Assembly (NCBI RefSeq): GCF_001424425.1
Contig: NZ_LMPT01000018.1
Span: 1-64,000 of the forward strand
Length of the DNA stretch: 64,000 nt
Direction: 5' to 3'
DNA from: Acidovorax sp. Leaf191
GTDB taxonomy: Bacteria > Pseudomonadota > Gammaproteobacteria > Burkholderiales > Burkholderiaceae_C
The notes beneath the pieces were generated by a model that was not told where the DNA came from, did no database searches, and was given only the letters and a program-made list of their open reading frames with translations. The position numbers were made by a program, and so were the translations under genes. Of this stretch, positions 17,029-25,614 are shown one piece after another (the first letter of the stretch is position 1; every line of letters begins with the position of its first letter).

Positions 17029-18153
17029 ATGACCACCGACCTGACACCTTCTCCCGTGCGGCTGCATGCCGTTGCGGGGCGGGGCCAGCCCGACCCCACG
17101 CCCGCACTGGAGCAGCTGTACCGAGGATTCGAGCAGGAACTGCTGGTCCCGCTCTGGACCGAGATCGGCGACCTGATGCCCCGGCATCCCCAATCCAGAG
17201 CCGTGCCGCACTTGTGGCGCTGGGACCGGTTGAAAGCGCTGGCCGCGCAGGCCGGCGAGATCGTGCCTGTGGGCCGCGGTGGCGAGCGGCGTGCGATCGC
17301 GCTGGCCAACCCGGCGCTGGGCGGCCGTCCATTTGCCACACCCACGCTGTGGGCCGCCATTCAGTACCTCATGCCGGGCGAAGACGCCCCTGAGCACCGG
17401 CACACGCAGCACGCCTTCCGGTTCGTGGTGGAGGGCGAGGGCGTCTGGACCGTGGTCAACGGCGATGCCGTGCGCATGTCACGGGGCGACTTCCTGCCGC
17501 AGGCAGGCTGGAACTGGCACGCCCACCACAACGCCGCCACCGAGCCCATGGCCTGGATCGACGGCCTGGACATCCCCTTTTCGTACTACACGGAGAGCCA
17601 GTTCTTCGAGGTCGGGCGCGATCGGATCTCGCCTGCCGAGCGCACCACGGCCGAGCGTTCGTACTCCGAAAGGCTCTGGGGCCACCCTGGCCTGCGTCCG
17701 GTGTCGATGGCGGGGGCGCAACTCGCCACGCCGCTCCTGGCCTACCGCTGGGTGGACACGGACCGCGCACTGGCCGACCAGCTCGCCCTGGAGGCCGAGG
17801 GCCAGGCCGGCACGCTGAGCCCGGGCCATGCGGCGGTGCGCTTTACCAACCCGGCCACCGGCGGCGACGTGCTGCCGACGATGCGCACCGAGATGCACCG
17901 CGTGCGCGCGGGCGGCGCAACGCGCGTCCATCGCGAGGTGGGCTCGTCGGTGTTCCAGGTGTTCGACGGCAGTGGTTCCGTGACGGTGGGCGATCGCACC
18001 TGGCAAGCGGCGCGTGGCGACTTGTTCGTGGTGCCGTCGTGGCAGCCGTTCTCGGCCCAGGCATCCGCCTGCGGTGCGCTCGACCTCTTTCGGTTCAGCG
18101 ACACGCCGATCTTCGAGGCGCTGCACGCGCACCGCGCCCAGACCACCGGGTGA
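17029..18153 (+). CDS. nagI: Gentisate 1,2-dioxygenase
   Basis: A 374-residue bicupin dioxygenase. The ATG at 17029 follows GAGGAGAC; a GTG overlapping the nagK stop at 16993 is less likely. The N-terminal cupin has iron ligands in PEHRHTQHAFRFVVEGEG (His123, His125) and WNWHAHHN (His164 region). The C-terminal cupin carries THRHREVGSSVFQVFDG-like sequence (TRVHREVGSSVFQVF), apparently without a full metal site. It opens the gentisate ring to maleylpyruvate. Length and architecture match NagI/GtdA. Confidence 0.9.
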   Translation: MTTDLTPSPVRLHAVAGRGQPDPTPALEQLYRGFEQELLVPLWTEIGDLMPRHPQSRAVPHLWRWDRLKALAAQAGEIVPVGRGGERRAIALANPALGGRPFATPTLWAAIQYLMPGEDAPEHRHTQHAFRFVVEGEGVWTVVNGDAVRMSRGDFLPQAGWNWHAHHNAATEPMAWIDGLDIPFSYYTESQFFEVGRDRISPAERTTAERSYSERLWGHPGLRPVSMAGAQLATPLLAYRWVDTDRALADQLALEAEGQAGTLSPGHAAVRFTNPATGGDVLPTMRTEMHRVRAGGATRVHREVGSSVFQVFDGSGSVTVGDRTWQAARGDLFVVPSWQPFSAQASACGALDLFRFSDTPIFEALHAHRAQTTG

Positions 18154-18251
18154 GCCGGCAGCCTCCGGCCCGCATCCCGCGCTTGCCCAGCCCACTGACC
18201 AGCCACGAAACAACAGGCCGATTCCGGCCCCAATGACAAGGAGACATAGCC

Positions 18252-19253
18252 ATGATCACAGCCATCCGTACTTCCATTTTCCGCACGGCCACTGCGCTTT
18301 GCGCCTGGGCCCTGCTGACCGCCGCGGGCCTGCCCGGCGCAGCGGCGCAGACATACCCCGGCAAGCCCGTGCGCTCCGTCGCGCCGTATTCCCCGGGCAG
18401 CGGCCCGGACGCGGTAATGCGCATCCTCAGCGAGAGGTTGTCGCGCCACTGGGGCCAGCAACTGGTCATCGACAACAAGCCGGGCGCCAACGGTTTCATC
18501 GCCATTGGCGACGCCAAACGCGCAGCGCCTGACGGCTACACCGTGCTGCAGGTGGACAACACCCACATGGCACTGCAGCCGCATGTGTTCAAGCAACTGC
18601 CCTACGACCCGCTGAAGGACTTCGAGCCGGTGGCCCCGGTGTACTTCACCAACTTCTTCGTGGTGGTGGCGGCCAACTCGCCGTGGAAAGACGTGGGCGA
18701 CCTGATCCGGGCGGCCAAAGCGGCACCGGGCGAGATCACCTATGGATCATGGGGTATCGGCAGCGTGGCCCATGTGGGGGCGGCGATGCTCGAAGCCGCG
18801 ACCGATACGAAGATGATGCATGTGCCCTACAAGGACATGGGGAACGTCTACACCTCCGTCGCCACTGGCGACATCAAGTGGGCGTTCGGCACGGCGGCGA
18901 CTGCCGGACCGATGTACCAGGCCAAGAAGGTGAAGTTCCTGGCACTGGCCGCGCCCAAGCGCCTGGCGGGCTTCACCGATGTTCCCTCCGTCGGCGAAGC
19001 GGGCGGACCGGCGGGGTTCGAGGTGAAGACCTGGGTCGGCCTGTTCGCGCCTGCAGGCACACCGAAGGCGGCGATCGAGAGAATCAACGCCGACGTCGGC
19101 AAGGTGCTTGCGACCGCCGAGGTCAAGGAGCGTCTGGCGACCTTCGGCTTCGAGCCCTACATGGGACCGCCCGGCGAGCTCACCAAGGCCATCGAACGCG
19201 ACTCACGCACGTTCGGTGATGTCGTCAAGCGCGCCAAGATCGCTCTGGACTGA
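18252..19253 (+). CDS. Bug/TctC-type solute-binding receptor
   Basis: A 333-residue tripartite-tricarboxylate-transporter receptor behind AAGGAGA. Residues 1-33 are a signal peptide (GLPGAAAQ). The mature start YPGKPVRSVAPYSPGSGPDAVMRIL is the Bug signature, and KPGANGFIAIGDAKRAAPDGYT is the second conserved block. No TctA/TctB membrane partners are present, as is common for orphan Bug proteins in this group. Location in the operon suggests it binds an aromatic acid or a pathway-related carboxylate, but that is inference. Confidence 0.9.
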   Translation: MITAIRTSIFRTATALCAWALLTAAGLPGAAAQTYPGKPVRSVAPYSPGSGPDAVMRILSERLSRHWGQQLVIDNKPGANGFIAIGDAKRAAPDGYTVLQVDNTHMALQPHVFKQLPYDPLKDFEPVAPVYFTNFFVVVAANSPWKDVGDLIRAAKAAPGEITYGSWGIGSVAHVGAAMLEAATDTKMMHVPYKDMGNVYTSVATGDIKWAFGTAATAGPMYQAKKVKFLALAAPKRLAGFTDVPSVGEAGGPAGFEVKTWVGLFAPAGTPKAAIERINADVGKVLATAEVKERLATFGFEPYMGPPGELTKAIERDSRTFGDVVKRAKIALD

Positions 19254-19255
19254 TC

Positions 19256-19894
19256 ATGAAGCTCTACACCTTTTTCCGCAGTGGAACATCCCACCGCCTG
19301 CGCATCGCGCTGAACCTGAAAGGCCTCTCGTACGACCAGGTCGCGGTCGATCTGCGGCGCGAGGAGCACCTGGCGCAGGCCTTCAAGGCGATCCATCCGC
19401 AGCAGTTCGTGCCCGTGCTGGACACGGAAGACCGCTTGATGATCCAGTCGCCGGCCATCATCGAATGGCTCGAAGAACGCCATCCGGATCCGCCGCTGCT
19501 CCCCAGCGACGTCGCAGAGCGTGCACAGGTGCGCGCGCTCGCAGCCATCGTGGGCTGCGACATCCACCCGGTCAACAACCGGCGCATCCTGGAGGCGTTG
19601 CGCCACCGCTTTGCCGCGGACGAGGCGGCGATCAACGACTGGTGCGGCACCTGGATCGGCGCGGGCTTCGACGCCATCGAGGCCTTGCTGGCGAGTGACC
19701 GGCGTCGTGGAGATTTTTGCTTTGGCAACCACCCGACGCTCGCGGATGTCTACCTGGTGCCGCAGGTGGAGAGTGCGCGCCGCTTCAAGGTGGACATGGC
19801 GCGTTGGCCGCGGGTTCGGGCTGTGGACGCGGCCTGCGGGCAACTGGACGCGTTCCGCCAGGCCGCGCCCGCTGCGCAGCCCGATGCGGGCTGA
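19256..19894 (+). CDS. nagL: Maleylpyruvate isomerase (zeta-class GST)
   Basis: A 212-residue zeta-class glutathione transferase starting two bases after the Bug gene. The N-terminal thioredoxin-like domain has FFRSGTSHRLRIALNLKGL, where the classical motif is SSCSxRVRIAL, and QSPAIIEWLEERHP binds glutathione. It isomerises maleylpyruvate to fumarylpyruvate between the NagI and NagK steps. MaiA of the homogentisate route is the alternative, but the neighbours favour the gentisate route. It ends two bases from the convergent nagAa stop. Confidence 0.87.
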   Translation: MKLYTFFRSGTSHRLRIALNLKGLSYDQVAVDLRREEHLAQAFKAIHPQQFVPVLDTEDRLMIQSPAIIEWLEERHPDPPLLPSDVAERAQVRALAAIVGCDIHPVNNRRILEALRHRFAADEAAINDWCGTWIGAGFDAIEALLASDRRRGDFCFGNHPTLADVYLVPQVESARRFKVDMARWPRVRAVDAACGQLDAFRQAAPAAQPDAG

Positions 19895-19896
19895 CC

Positions 19897-20883
19897 TCAG
19901 TCGCCCTGCATGTAGAAGGCCTCGGCATGGATGTGGGCCGCCTCCATGCCCTTGCCGAGTGCGAGCAGTGTGGTGGTCTCCACCATCGGCGGCGAGCCGC
20001 ACAGATAGGCGCTCCATCCACGCAAGTGGGTGTGGTCCTGTTCGATGGCCTGGGTCACCAGCCCGCGCCGCTGCGTGGCAGGGTCTGCACCCGAGGCCAT
20101 CACCACATGCACTTTCAACGCAGGGTGCGTGCTGCGCAAATGGTCCAGCCATGCGAGTCCGTACAGGTCGCGCGGCGAGCGGAGCCCGAGGTACAGGTGG
20201 ATGGGGTTGCGCATGCCGGCGGCCACGGCGCCCCGCACCACCGAGAGCACCGGTGCCAGGCCCGTGCCCCCTGCCACGCACAGCATGGGTCCGGCGTTCT
20301 GCTGGCGCAGATAGGCGGCGCCGAGCGGCCCGCTGACCTTGACCTTGTCCCCCACCTTCAGCTGTTCGGCGATGTAGCTGCTGACGCGGCCCTTGGGCAT
20401 CAGCTGCACGTGAAACTCCAGCAGATCATCACCCGGCAGGTTGGCCATGCAGTAGGGCCGCGAGTGCTGTGGGGTCAAAGCGATCTGTGCGTACTGACCC
20501 GGAGAAAACGCAATCGGGTTGGCGACCTTGAGCAGCAGGCGCCGGATGTCGGCCGCCAGGGGTTCGATGGCGACGACGGAGGCCCTGGCCACACGCGCCC
20601 GGTGCACGACGGCCTCTTCAGGCGCTGGCACTTCGATCGTGCAGGCTTCGGTCACATAGGTCTGGCAGGCCAGTACGGCGCCGTCCATGCCGTCCAGCGG
20701 GCGCTGCTGCTCGCGCCCACCATCGAGCACCTCGCCATCGAGCACCCGGCAGCGGCAGATGCCGCAGCGGCCGGAGAGGCAGGAATAGGACATGGGAATC
20801 TGCGCCGCGCGCAGGGCGTCCAGCAGATTCGCACCGGGTGTGGCGCGGATCACGCGGTTAAGCGGCTGAACAAGGATGTCCAC
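19897..20883 (-). CDS. nagAa: Ferredoxin reductase component with plant-type 2Fe-2S domain
   Basis: A 328-residue reductase of the NahAa/NagAa type, the same length as the naphthalene dioxygenase reductase. The N-terminal 2Fe-2S domain has Cys35, Cys40, Cys43 and Cys73 (SCLSGRCGICRC, LACQ). The FAD domain has RPYCMANLPGDD and the NAD domain has GPMLCVAGGTGLAPVLSVVRGA. It transfers electrons from NADH to the NagAb ferredoxin. It points away from nagR and converges on nagL, so it is a separate transcription unit from the plus-strand operon. Confidence 0.9.
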   Translation of the reverse strand: MDILVQPLNRVIRATPGANLLDALRAAQIPMSYSCLSGRCGICRCRVLDGEVLDGGREQQRPLDGMDGAVLACQTYVTEACTIEVPAPEEAVVHRARVARASVVAIEPLAADIRRLLLKVANPIAFSPGQYAQIALTPQHSRPYCMANLPGDDLLEFHVQLMPKGRVSSYIAEQLKVGDKVKVSGPLGAAYLRQQNAGPMLCVAGGTGLAPVLSVVRGAVAAGMRNPIHLYLGLRSPRDLYGLAWLDHLRSTHPALKVHVVMASGADPATQRRGLVTQAIEQDHTHLRGWSAYLCGSPPMVETTTLLALGKGMEAAHIHAEAFYMQGD

Positions 20884-20955
20884 GGCGGTCGGCCTTCGGG
20901 GTCATGCACGCCATTGTGCCCACGAATCACCGGCTGCAATACCATTGCCGTTTCA

Positions 20956-20972
20956 CATCATCGGAGATGATG
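20956..20972. promoter_or_regulatory. Perfect dyad over the nagR ribosome binding site
   Basis: CATCATC-gga-GATGATG is a 7-bp perfect inverted repeat immediately before the TGGAGG of nagR. It could be an operator in the nagR-nagAa divergent region or an mRNA hairpin that limits nagR translation. The half-site resembles ACATCAC upstream of nagG. Confidence 0.45.
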
Positions 20973-20980
20973 GAGGCACC

Positions 20981-21919
20981 ATGGAGCTATCCGATATCGA
21001 TCTGAACCTGCTCGTGCTGTTTCAGCAACTCATGGTCGAGCGGCGCGTATCGCAGGTGGCCGACAACCTGGGGATCACGCAGCCGGCCGTCAGCAACTCG
21101 CTGGCCAAGCTGCGCAGAATCTTCGGCGACGAGTTGTTCCTGCGTACGTCCGGCGGCATGGTGCCCACACCGTTTGCCGAGCAACTGAGCGAGCCGGTGG
21201 GCTACGCGCTGGGCATGATCCACAGCGGGCTCAATCAGCGCACGCAGTTCACGCCGGCCACGCTCAAGCGCACCATTACCATCGGCATGACGGACATCGG
21301 CGAGATCGTCTTCCTGCCAGCCTTGCTGGAACGCCTGGGCCGGGAGGCGCCCGGCGTGACGCTCAACACGGTGCGCAACAACGCCACCAATCTGCGCGAT
21401 GACATGGAAGCGGGCAAGGTGGATCTGGCCATCGGCCTGTTGCCGCACTTGAAGGCGGGCTTCTTTCAGCGCCGCTTGTTCCGCCAGCGGTATGTGTGCC
21501 TGTTTCGCCGCGGCCACGCGCTCGACAGGCCCAAGTTGCGGCTGGCTGACTACAAGGCGGCGGAGCATTTGGTGATCGTGTCCGCAGGCACGGGGCACGG
21601 CAAAATCGATGAGCTGATCCACAAGGCCGGCATCGATCGCCGCGTGCGGCTGAGCGTGCCGCACTTCGTGAGTGTGGGCCACATCCTTCAGAGTACGGCG
21701 CTGGTGGCGACGGTGCCCGAACGCCTGGCGCTCAAGCTGGCCGGGCCCTTCGGCCTGGTGCTGCGCACGCACCCCGTCCCCTTGCCCGATGCACCCATCA
21801 GCATGTTCTGGCACGCCAAGGTGCATCGCGAGCCCGTGAATCAATGGCTGCGCAGCATGGTGTTCGACCTGTTCGGAGGCGACCGGCCCGTCGACGGTGG
21901 TTCCGACGGTACAGGTTGA
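20981..21919 (+). CDS. nagR: LysR regulator of the NahR/NagR/DntR family
   Basis: A 312-residue LysR regulator. The ATG at 20981 follows TGGAGG. The N terminus MELSDIDLNLLVLFQQLMVERRVSQVADNLGITQPAVSNSLAKLR is the NahR/NagR hallmark. MTDIGEIVFLPALLERL, GLLPHLKAGFFQRRLFRQRYVCL and VPHFVSVGHILQ are also conserved in that subfamily. Family members activate nah/nag promoters in response to salicylate. Here salicylate would be the substrate of the cluster. It is divergent from nagAa with a 97-base gap. Confidence 0.9.
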   Translation: MELSDIDLNLLVLFQQLMVERRVSQVADNLGITQPAVSNSLAKLRRIFGDELFLRTSGGMVPTPFAEQLSEPVGYALGMIHSGLNQRTQFTPATLKRTITIGMTDIGEIVFLPALLERLGREAPGVTLNTVRNNATNLRDDMEAGKVDLAIGLLPHLKAGFFQRRLFRQRYVCLFRRGHALDRPKLRLADYKAAEHLVIVSAGTGHGKIDELIHKAGIDRRVRLSVPHFVSVGHILQSTALVATVPERLALKLAGPFGLVLRTHPVPLPDAPISMFWHAKVHREPVNQWLRSMVFDLFGGDRPVDGGSDGTG

Positions 21920-21935
21920 GTGGCCGCTTCAGCGG

Positions 21936-22171
21936 TCAACGCGCGGCGTCGATGACCATTCCGCCGTCGGGTGCCAGGCTGTAGGCTGCAGGCTGTAGCC
22001 GGCGATGCACTGCGCACCCTGGCTGGCCGGGAACAGGATCACCGGTGCGATGTCGTGCTCGGGCGATCCGTTGCGGTCGAACCAGGTGGGCAACAGCGGC
22101 CTGTCGCGGCCAAAGGTGTCCGCATTCAGCATGACGTTGTGGACGGTGATCTGGTCGGCGCCTCCATTCAC
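21936..22171 (-). pseudogene. Short-chain dehydrogenase remnant
   Basis: On the minus strand the reading DQITVHNVMLNADTF...PVILFPASQGAQCIAGYSLQ resembles the C-terminal third of short-chain dehydrogenases (late beta strand to final helix). A second frame then continues LAPDGGMVIDAAR to a TGA at 21936, which would be the normal SDR ending, so a frameshift lies near 21985 in a CAGCCTGCAGCCTACAGCCTG-like duplicated stretch. The Rossmann core and catalytic YxxxK are missing. The rest of 21920-22406 contains nothing else I can support. Confidence 0.55.
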
Positions 22172-22406
22172 GCGAGTTTGCAGAGATACCGCGGCGTGTC
22201 CAGTACGAGATGACGCAAAAACGCCCGCGGGCTGGGGCCGACGACGAAAGCGCCCATGGACTGGTGGGGCGATTACCGATACAGCGTGCCCGTCAAAAAG
22301 GCCGGGCGGGGCCGCACATTCCAGGCTGCCGCACCGGCCAGGCGGTGATGGCCGGCGCGGTCTAACGCGCGCTCTTCGTGCGGCTGCGCCGCCGTGTCAG
22401 AATGAA

Positions 22407-23297
22407 ATGATGAGCACGTCGACATCCTCCTTCCTCTCTGACGCAGACGGCACGCAGGTCGTCACATACACCTGGGCCGACGTGTCGGGCCCACCGTTGG
22501 GCGTGGTGCAGATCTCGCACGGCCTTGCCGAGCATGGCGAGCGCTACGACCGGTTTGCCAAGGCGTTGAATGCAGCCGGATTCCTGGTGCATGCCGCCGA
22601 TCACCGCGGGCACGGGCGCACGGCCATGGGCCAGTGGGGCAACTTCGGCAAGGCGGGGTTCGGCGGGCTGATCGCCGACGTGGTGCAACTGGGCGCAGCG
22701 CTGCGCGCGCAGCATGCCGGCCTGCCGCTCTTTCTGTTCGGGCACTCGATGGGTTCGTTTGCGGCGCAGGCTGCCATCCTCGAGCACGCATCGACGTGGT
22801 CGGGCGTGGTGCTGTCCGGCTCCACGGCGCTCGACGTGCTGGCCGCCGGCATGGCCAATGCGCCGGCCGACGCGCCCTCCGGGCTGGCGGCATTCAATGC
22901 GGGCTTCGAACACCGCACGGGGTACGAGTGGCTGTCGCGCGACGCCTCCGAGGTGGATGCCTACGTCGCTGACCCTTGGTGCGGATGGGATGTTCCGGAC
23001 GATGTGATTCCATCACTGTTTGCGCCCGCATCCCGGCTGGCCGATCCTGCGCTGCTGGCGGGCATCCGCAAGGACCTGCCCCTCCTGATCGCCTCTGGCG
23101 ACGCAGACCCGCTCGCTGGCGGTGGCGCGCTGATCCAGCTGCTGGGGCAGCGCTACCGCGATGCCGGTATTGCCGATGTTACGGTCACGCTGTACCCGGG
23201 TGCCCGCCACGAAATCTTGAACGAGACCCATCGCCTTGAAGTGACGGCCGATATCGTCGCCTGGCTGCGTGCGCACGCGGACTCCGCGGCGTTTTAG
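22407..23297 (+). CDS. Alpha/beta hydrolase, monoacylglycerol-lipase type
   Basis: A 296-residue serine hydrolase. The start is the first of two adjacent ATG codons. HGLAEHGERYDRFAKALNAAGF and ADHRGHGRT are the serine-aminopeptidase/monoglyceride-lipase signature. The nucleophile is Ser114 in FGHSMGSFAAQ, the acid is in SGDADPL and the histidine is in GARHEILNE. There is no signal peptide, so it acts in the cytosol. It stands alone between the nag cluster and the sensory operon. Likely substrates are lysophospholipids or monoacylglycerols; the specific one is unknown. Confidence 0.87.
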   Translation: MMSTSTSSFLSDADGTQVVTYTWADVSGPPLGVVQISHGLAEHGERYDRFAKALNAAGFLVHAADHRGHGRTAMGQWGNFGKAGFGGLIADVVQLGAALRAQHAGLPLFLFGHSMGSFAAQAAILEHASTWSGVVLSGSTALDVLAAGMANAPADAPSGLAAFNAGFEHRTGYEWLSRDASEVDAYVADPWCGWDVPDDVIPSLFAPASRLADPALLAGIRKDLPLLIASGDADPLAGGGALIQLLGQRYRDAGIADVTVTLYPGARHEILNETHRLEVTADIVAWLRAHADSAAF

Positions 23298-23483
23298 CCA
23301 TCAGTTGCGCCAACACCTGTCCGGCGCACGGATGCGATCAACTTGCCGTGGGCCGTCGGGTCGCGGAGAGCGACGCCGGCTCTCCGCGCTGGCGCAGCAC
23401 CATCGGCGATAGAACCGTGCAGGGCGAGCGCTCAAGGCCATCATCCTGATGTGGCCACCGCGCGGCATGGCGGCTCCCGGCAG

Positions 23484-24236
23484 TCAGTGGTCGGCCATGC
23501 TGAAAAGCAGACGTCGCAACGGGGCCCACGCAGTGGCCGAGGCGGTAGCATCGCCGGTGGCGGCCACGGTTTCGAGCCGTTGCGCCATGGAGGCGCCCTC
23601 TGCCGCTCCCAATGTACGCAGCACGGTGCGCAGGCTGTGCGCCAGCCGACGCAGCGCCCCCAGGTCTCCCGCGTGCAAAGCGGTATCCCCGTCTTTCAAG
23701 TCTTGGGAAAACTGGGCTGCGCACATGGCTTTGTATTCGCGAAACAGTGCGGCATTCCCACCGAAATAGGTATTCAGAAAGTCGCCGTCCTCGGCCGCGG
23801 GGGCCTCGCGGCACGTCGGGACCGCCGTGGCGGGTTTGTTTCGCTCCTCAGCCAGTGCGTCCTGCACACAGCTTTGCAGCTGCGCCACGGACGCGGGCTT
23901 GTACAAGATGCGCCATACGCCCATGCCTTTGAGCCCATTCTCGACACCTGCATTCATGCCTGCACTGAAGACCACGATCTTCGCCGCTCCGAGTCTTTCG
24001 GGGTGGTGCTGCAGCCGTTCGACCAACTCATAGCCAGATACGCCTGGCAGCATCAAATCGGTAATGATCAGCCGCACAGGCCGTTCGTCCAGCGATGTGA
24101 GAGCGCTCTCCGCGTCTGCGCAGACGACCAGATCAACCTGCTGGTCCTCCAGGGCCATGCCGATGAAGCGTGCGATCGAAGCATCATCCTCCACCACCAG
24201 CACACGCCGGACCGGAGTGTCCCCGGCGTGTGTCAT
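23484..24236 (-). CDS. Receiver-Hpt phosphorelay protein
   Basis: A 250-residue protein. The receiver domain (residues 10-130) has the acidic pocket Glu16-Asp17-Asp18, phosphoacceptor Asp60 (LIITDLMLPG) and Lys113 (LYKPAS). The C-terminal Hpt domain (about 150-250) has LRRLAHSLRTVLRTLGA with the phospho-accepting His200. It could accept a phosphate on Asp60 and pass or store it through His200. It is the last gene of the sensory operon and its ATG overlaps the stop of the HTH-receiver gene. No DNA-binding output is present. Confidence 0.87.
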   Translation of the reverse strand: MTHAGDTPVRRVLVVEDDASIARFIGMALEDQQVDLVVCADAESALTSLDERPVRLIITDLMLPGVSGYELVERLQHHPERLGAAKIVVFSAGMNAGVENGLKGMGVWRILYKPASVAQLQSCVQDALAEERNKPATAVPTCREAPAAEDGDFLNTYFGGNAALFREYKAMCAAQFSQDLKDGDTALHAGDLGALRRLAHSLRTVLRTLGAAEGASMAQRLETVAATGDATASATAWAPLRRLLFSMADH

Positions 24237-24943
24237 GGATGGAGCGCGACAGCGGCGCTGGCATCCAGTCCGCGTGCCAGAAGCAAAGGCAGCTCGGTGA
24301 CCAAGCGGGGCTTGTGGATGACATCCACGCCGTCGAGCGCAAACGCATAGGGAGCGCGTTGGGATTCGTCCAGCGAAGTCACGACAACAAGGCTGCTGTG
24401 GGTGAACTGGGGATGCGAGCGCAGCGTCATGATGAGCGCTCCGCCATCAATGCCGGGCAGCAGAAGATCCACGATCAAGATATCGGGTTGGATCTGGCCA
24501 TACATCGCCAGCCCGGCAATGCCGTCATTGGCGATGTGCAACTGCCAGTCTGGGAAGTGCTGTTTGATCAGCAGGGATACCAGGTTCTGGAAATGGATGG
24601 AGTCCTCGATCAGCAGGATCTTCACGGCACCGGAGGCTTGGGCCTTGCGTTCACCCGTCTCCTGTGCCGTCCGGCCTGCAGGAGTGAACGGCTCTTGCGC
24701 GTGCGCATTGCTTGCGCGTGCACCTGGGCCTGGGTGCGTACCGCCGGAGCGCGAACGCAGCCACTGGGCGACCGAATCCCGCGAAATGCGCCGGTGCCCA
24801 CCCGGTGTCTTCCAGGCTTGCAGCTCGCCGCGATCCACCATGAGTTGCACGGAGCGCACCGCCATGCCCAACATCCGCGCGGCCTCAAACGTAGTCAGTT
24901 GGTCGCCAGCAGTCGATGCGTCGAAAGGTGTGTCATTTTTCAT
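24233..24943 (-). CDS. Excisionase-type HTH fused to a receiver domain
   Basis: A 236-residue protein from the ATG at 24943; a GTG at 24949 is an alternative, and neither has a strong site. Residues 16-65 are a MerR/excisionase-type HTH (TTFEAARMLGMAVRSVQLMVDRGELQAWKTPGGHRRI). After a linker, residues 106-225 form a receiver with ILLIEDS, phosphoacceptor Asp159 (ILIVDLLLPG) and a lysine in IHKPRLV. HTH first and receiver second is the reverse of the usual response-regulator order. It is a plausible transcriptional output of the operon. A possible promoter lies in the AT-rich 130 bases upstream (TTGATC-18-TAGCAT, weak). Confidence 0.85.
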   Translation of the reverse strand: MKNDTPFDASTAGDQLTTFEAARMLGMAVRSVQLMVDRGELQAWKTPGGHRRISRDSVAQWLRSRSGGTHPGPGARASNAHAQEPFTPAGRTAQETGERKAQASGAVKILLIEDSIHFQNLVSLLIKQHFPDWQLHIANDGIAGLAMYGQIQPDILIVDLLLPGIDGGALIMTLRSHPQFTHSSLVVVTSLDESQRAPYAFALDGVDVIHKPRLVTELPLLLARGLDASAAVALHP

Positions 24944-25078
24944 GAGCACACCATTTTAGGTAAAAACAATGCTATTTATCTCGCATTGAAATGATCAAAA
25001 TGAATTTTTTGAAACATTTGGTTTGCTGGGTGTCCATGGGCGAGCCATATGGCGGGACAGCCGGACGGCGGGCATCTG

Positions 25079-25585
25079 TCAGCACGCCACGGAGAGGTCG
25101 AGGGACGCGCAGTCGCGAATCCTCGAAATCATCTGGGAAGCGTCCAGGAGCAGCAGGGTGCGGTGCGAGCCCTCGTGCGTGACCTGTGCGATGCCGATGA
25201 CCCCGTGCGAGTCTTCCGTACCGACCATGCCGGGCACCTCGCGGATTTGATCCCTGGTCAGCTCGACCACATCCGACACCGAGTCAACGACCATCCCAAA
25301 AGTGTCGTTGCCTACATTCGCGACCACCGTGACAGTGCTCGCAGTGAAGAGGGCGGTGATCCCGAGGCACACGCGCAAATCGATCAACGGCACGCTTTCA
25401 CCTCGAAGGTCCAGCACACCCAGGATATGGGTGGGTGACCCTGCGATGCGTGTAGGCGATTCATAGAAGCGGATTTCCCGTACTCCCGAGATGGCGAGGC
25501 CATACTCCTGGTCGCCCAGGCAGAATGCCAGATGTTCTCCCGTTGTCGTGGGGCGTACGTTGCTGATGGTTGTCGATGTGTTCAT
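25079..25585 (-). CDS. cheW: CheW-type coupling protein
   Basis: A 168-residue single CheW domain: EHLAFCLGDQEYGLAISGVREIRFYESPTRIAGSPTHILGVLDLRGESVPLIDLRVCLGI, with the typical NLRG-like DLRGESVPLIDLR. CheW links chemoreceptors to CheA. No cheA is in the window, so the protein either serves the main chemotaxis arrays or couples the operon's chemoreceptor to the local kinase. It lies 29 bases after the histidine kinase stop. Confidence 0.92.
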   Translation of the reverse strand: MNTSTTISNVRPTTTGEHLAFCLGDQEYGLAISGVREIRFYESPTRIAGSPTHILGVLDLRGESVPLIDLRVCLGITALFTASTVTVVANVGNDTFGMVVDSVSDVVELTRDQIREVPGMVGTEDSHGVIGIAQVTHEGSHRTLLLLDASQMISRIRDCASLDLSVAC

Positions 25586-25614
25586 ATGCGCAGATGGCCG
25601 GTAAGGTGGAGTCT

